Shown here: positions 8,059-8,664 of the stretch, piece after piece
Numbering within the stretch: the first letter of the stretch is position 1
Layout: every line of letters starts with the position of its first letter
Assembly: GCA_011390385.1 (NCBI GenBank)
Contig: JAABSN010000142.1
Coordinates: forward strand, 1 to 8,664
Direction: 5' to 3'
DNA: 8,664 nt
Source: Thioalkalivibrio nitratireducens
Lineage (GTDB): Bacteria > Pseudomonadota > Gammaproteobacteria > Ectothiorhodospirales > Ectothiorhodospiraceae
Position numbers and translations under genes: made by a program
Notes under the pieces: model-generated
The model's input: the letters and a program-made list of their open reading frames with translations, nothing else
The model's database searches: none
Told to the model about the DNA's origin: nothing

Positions 8059-8443
8059 ATGGCTTACAGGGCTTGCCTTGGTCGGCGGCGCCACATTCAT
8101 GCTGATCGCCGCGCTTGGCGTGTTGAGAATGCCGGATCTGCTGACCCGGATGCACGCAACCACGAAAGCCGGGGTTCTGGGTGCAGGGTTGACCATGCTC
8201 GGAGTAGCGCTGCATTTCGGCACCGGGCCGGTATTGGCGAAGGCCATCGCCGTCATCGCGTTTCTGCTCCTGACTGCTCCGGTAGCCGCCCACGCAATCG
8301 GAAGAGCGGGTTATTTCACGGGGGTGTCGCTGTGGGAGAACACCCGTGTGGATGAACTCAAGGGCCGATACGATGACGCGACGCACACGCTGAATTCGCC
8401 GCCCGACGCAGAGGCGTCCCCCAACGACAAGGAGCAGGGCTGA
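8048..8443 (+). CDS. mrpG: Mrp Na+/H+ antiporter subunit G
   Basis: This last subunit of the Mrp complex has 131 residues; family members are usually about 110-130. It has three membrane segments (about 4-25, 42-57 and 61-82). The hallmark GVLRMPDLLTRMHATTKAG is at 24-42, and FLLLTAPVAAHAIGRAGY at 72-89 includes a conserved Pro in the third helix. A charged tail of about 40 residues should be cytoplasmic; its last 15 or so are low in complexity and may be specific to this lineage. The start is TTG 8048, overlapping the mrpF end by 11 bases. No ATG or GTG in frame nearby would keep the first helix, and the GGGAGGG site supports TTG. The gene closes the operon. No T-tract terminator follows; a palindromic repeat begins 47 bases after the stop. 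Confidence 0.94.
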   Translation: MIIEWLTGLALVGGATFMLIAALGVLRMPDLLTRMHATTKAGVLGAGLTMLGVALHFGTGPVLAKAIAVIAFLLLTAPVAAHAIGRAGYFTGVSLWENTRVDELKGRYDDATHTLNSPPDAEASPNDKEQG

Positions 8444-8490
8444 ATCGCGCGGTGGAATCCCCGGGTCCGGCACCCTCGATGATGAAAGCC

Positions 8491-8598
8491 GTAGGGTGCC
8501 AATGAGCGCAGCGAATTGCACCGTTCGCGGCCCGGAAGCCTGGAAGTCAGGGCCTGCGTCGTATCGGTGCGGTTCGGCTACGCCTCACGGCACCCTGC
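8491..8598 (+). repeat. REPIN-like element downstream of mrpG
   Basis: This is a second copy of the 108-base element at 7645-7752, in the same orientation. Arm 1 (8491-8522) is identical to the other copy's arm 1. Arm 2 (8566-8598) keeps the GGC/GCC inner stem but has a TAC loop where the first copy has TTCT. The centre differs by several substitutions and one base of length. A short similarity (TGTTTCA) continues beyond both right ends. In this position it could protect the 3' end of the mrp transcript or reduce read-through, as is known for some REP sequences; this is inference. With the 7645 copy it brackets mrpFG as direct repeats 846 bases apart. Confidence 0.85.
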
Positions 8599-8621
8599 GC
8601 GGGTTGTTTCACGCTAACCGA

Positions 8622-8637
8622 CTGTCCGGCTGGACAG
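8622..8637. promoter_or_regulatory. CTGT-N8-ACAG palindrome, LexA-like box or small hairpin
   Basis: CTGTCC (8622-8627) and GGACAG (8632-8637) are perfect inverted repeats around GGCT. The pattern CTGT-N8-ACAG is the LexA operator consensus of Gammaproteobacteria, but the core here is GC-rich, whereas typical LexA cores are AT-rich. No gene start is visible before the window ends, so a target cannot be named. It could equally be a weak hairpin or chance; there is no T tract for a terminator. Confidence 0.25.
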
Positions 8638-8664
8638 CGACCCGCAGTCGCTGATCACAGGTAG

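Noticed and set aside
7475..8521. Two minus-strand open frames (7475-7675 and 7922-8521) that start with the same ten residues, MQFAALIGTL
   Set aside because: The shared start is simply the translation of the identical REP arms; beyond it the frames are antisense to mrpE and mrpFG and unlike each other.
8661..8664. The terminal GTAG as the start of another REP arm
   Set aside because: Only four bases are visible, far too few to call.

Overview
The window is high-GC DNA that reads as the chromosome of a gammaproteobacterium. The evidence is an SH3-domain envelope protein of the YgiM/TIGR04211 type, largely known from Gammaproteobacteria, and GTAG-headed palindromic repeats of the REP/REPIN kind, which are common in proteobacterial intergenic DNA. 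No ribosomal or other taxonomic marker is present, so the assignment is an inference. All seven-plus-two genes I can support lie on the + strand.

Layout. Positions 1-57 hold one arm of a dispersed palindromic repeat, in minus orientation, probably continuing off the left edge. A membrane protein of unknown function follows (156-1535), with a long, probably helical soluble region between one N-terminal and about five C-terminal membrane segments. Next is a secreted, membrane-anchored SH3 plus coiled-coil protein (1638-2315). A 163-base gap (2316-2478) holds a 7-base inverted repeat but no convincing promoter or terminator.

From 2479 to 8443 lies a complete seven-gene Mrp (Mnh/Sha/Pha) cation/proton antiporter operon in the order A-B-C-D-E-F-G, with MrpA and MrpB as separate proteins. 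A/B, C/D and D/E overlap by four bases (ATGA), B/C are one base apart, and F/G overlap by 11 bases. The subunits assemble into one large inner-membrane complex that exports Na+ (in some organisms also K+, Li+ or Ca2+) in exchange for protons. MrpA and MrpD are relatives of the NuoL/M/N antiporter-like subunits of complex I and MrpC is a relative of NuoK. The ion-path residues I looked for (Glu and Lys in A and D, Asp32 in F, Thr113-Pro114 in E) are all present, so the system looks intact.

The striking departure from a standard mrp operon is between E and F. The otherwise overlapping gene chain is broken by a 108-base element made of two inverted REP-like arms (7645-7752). A second copy of the same element, also 108 bases and in the same orientation, lies just after mrpG (8491-8598), so mrpFG is bracketed by direct repeats. 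The last bases of the window carry a CTGT-N8-ACAG palindrome (8622-8637) that could be a LexA-type site or just a hairpin. I do not see an undescribed defence or mobile system. The points worth following are the repeat family and its placement inside the operon, and the unknown membrane protein at the left.
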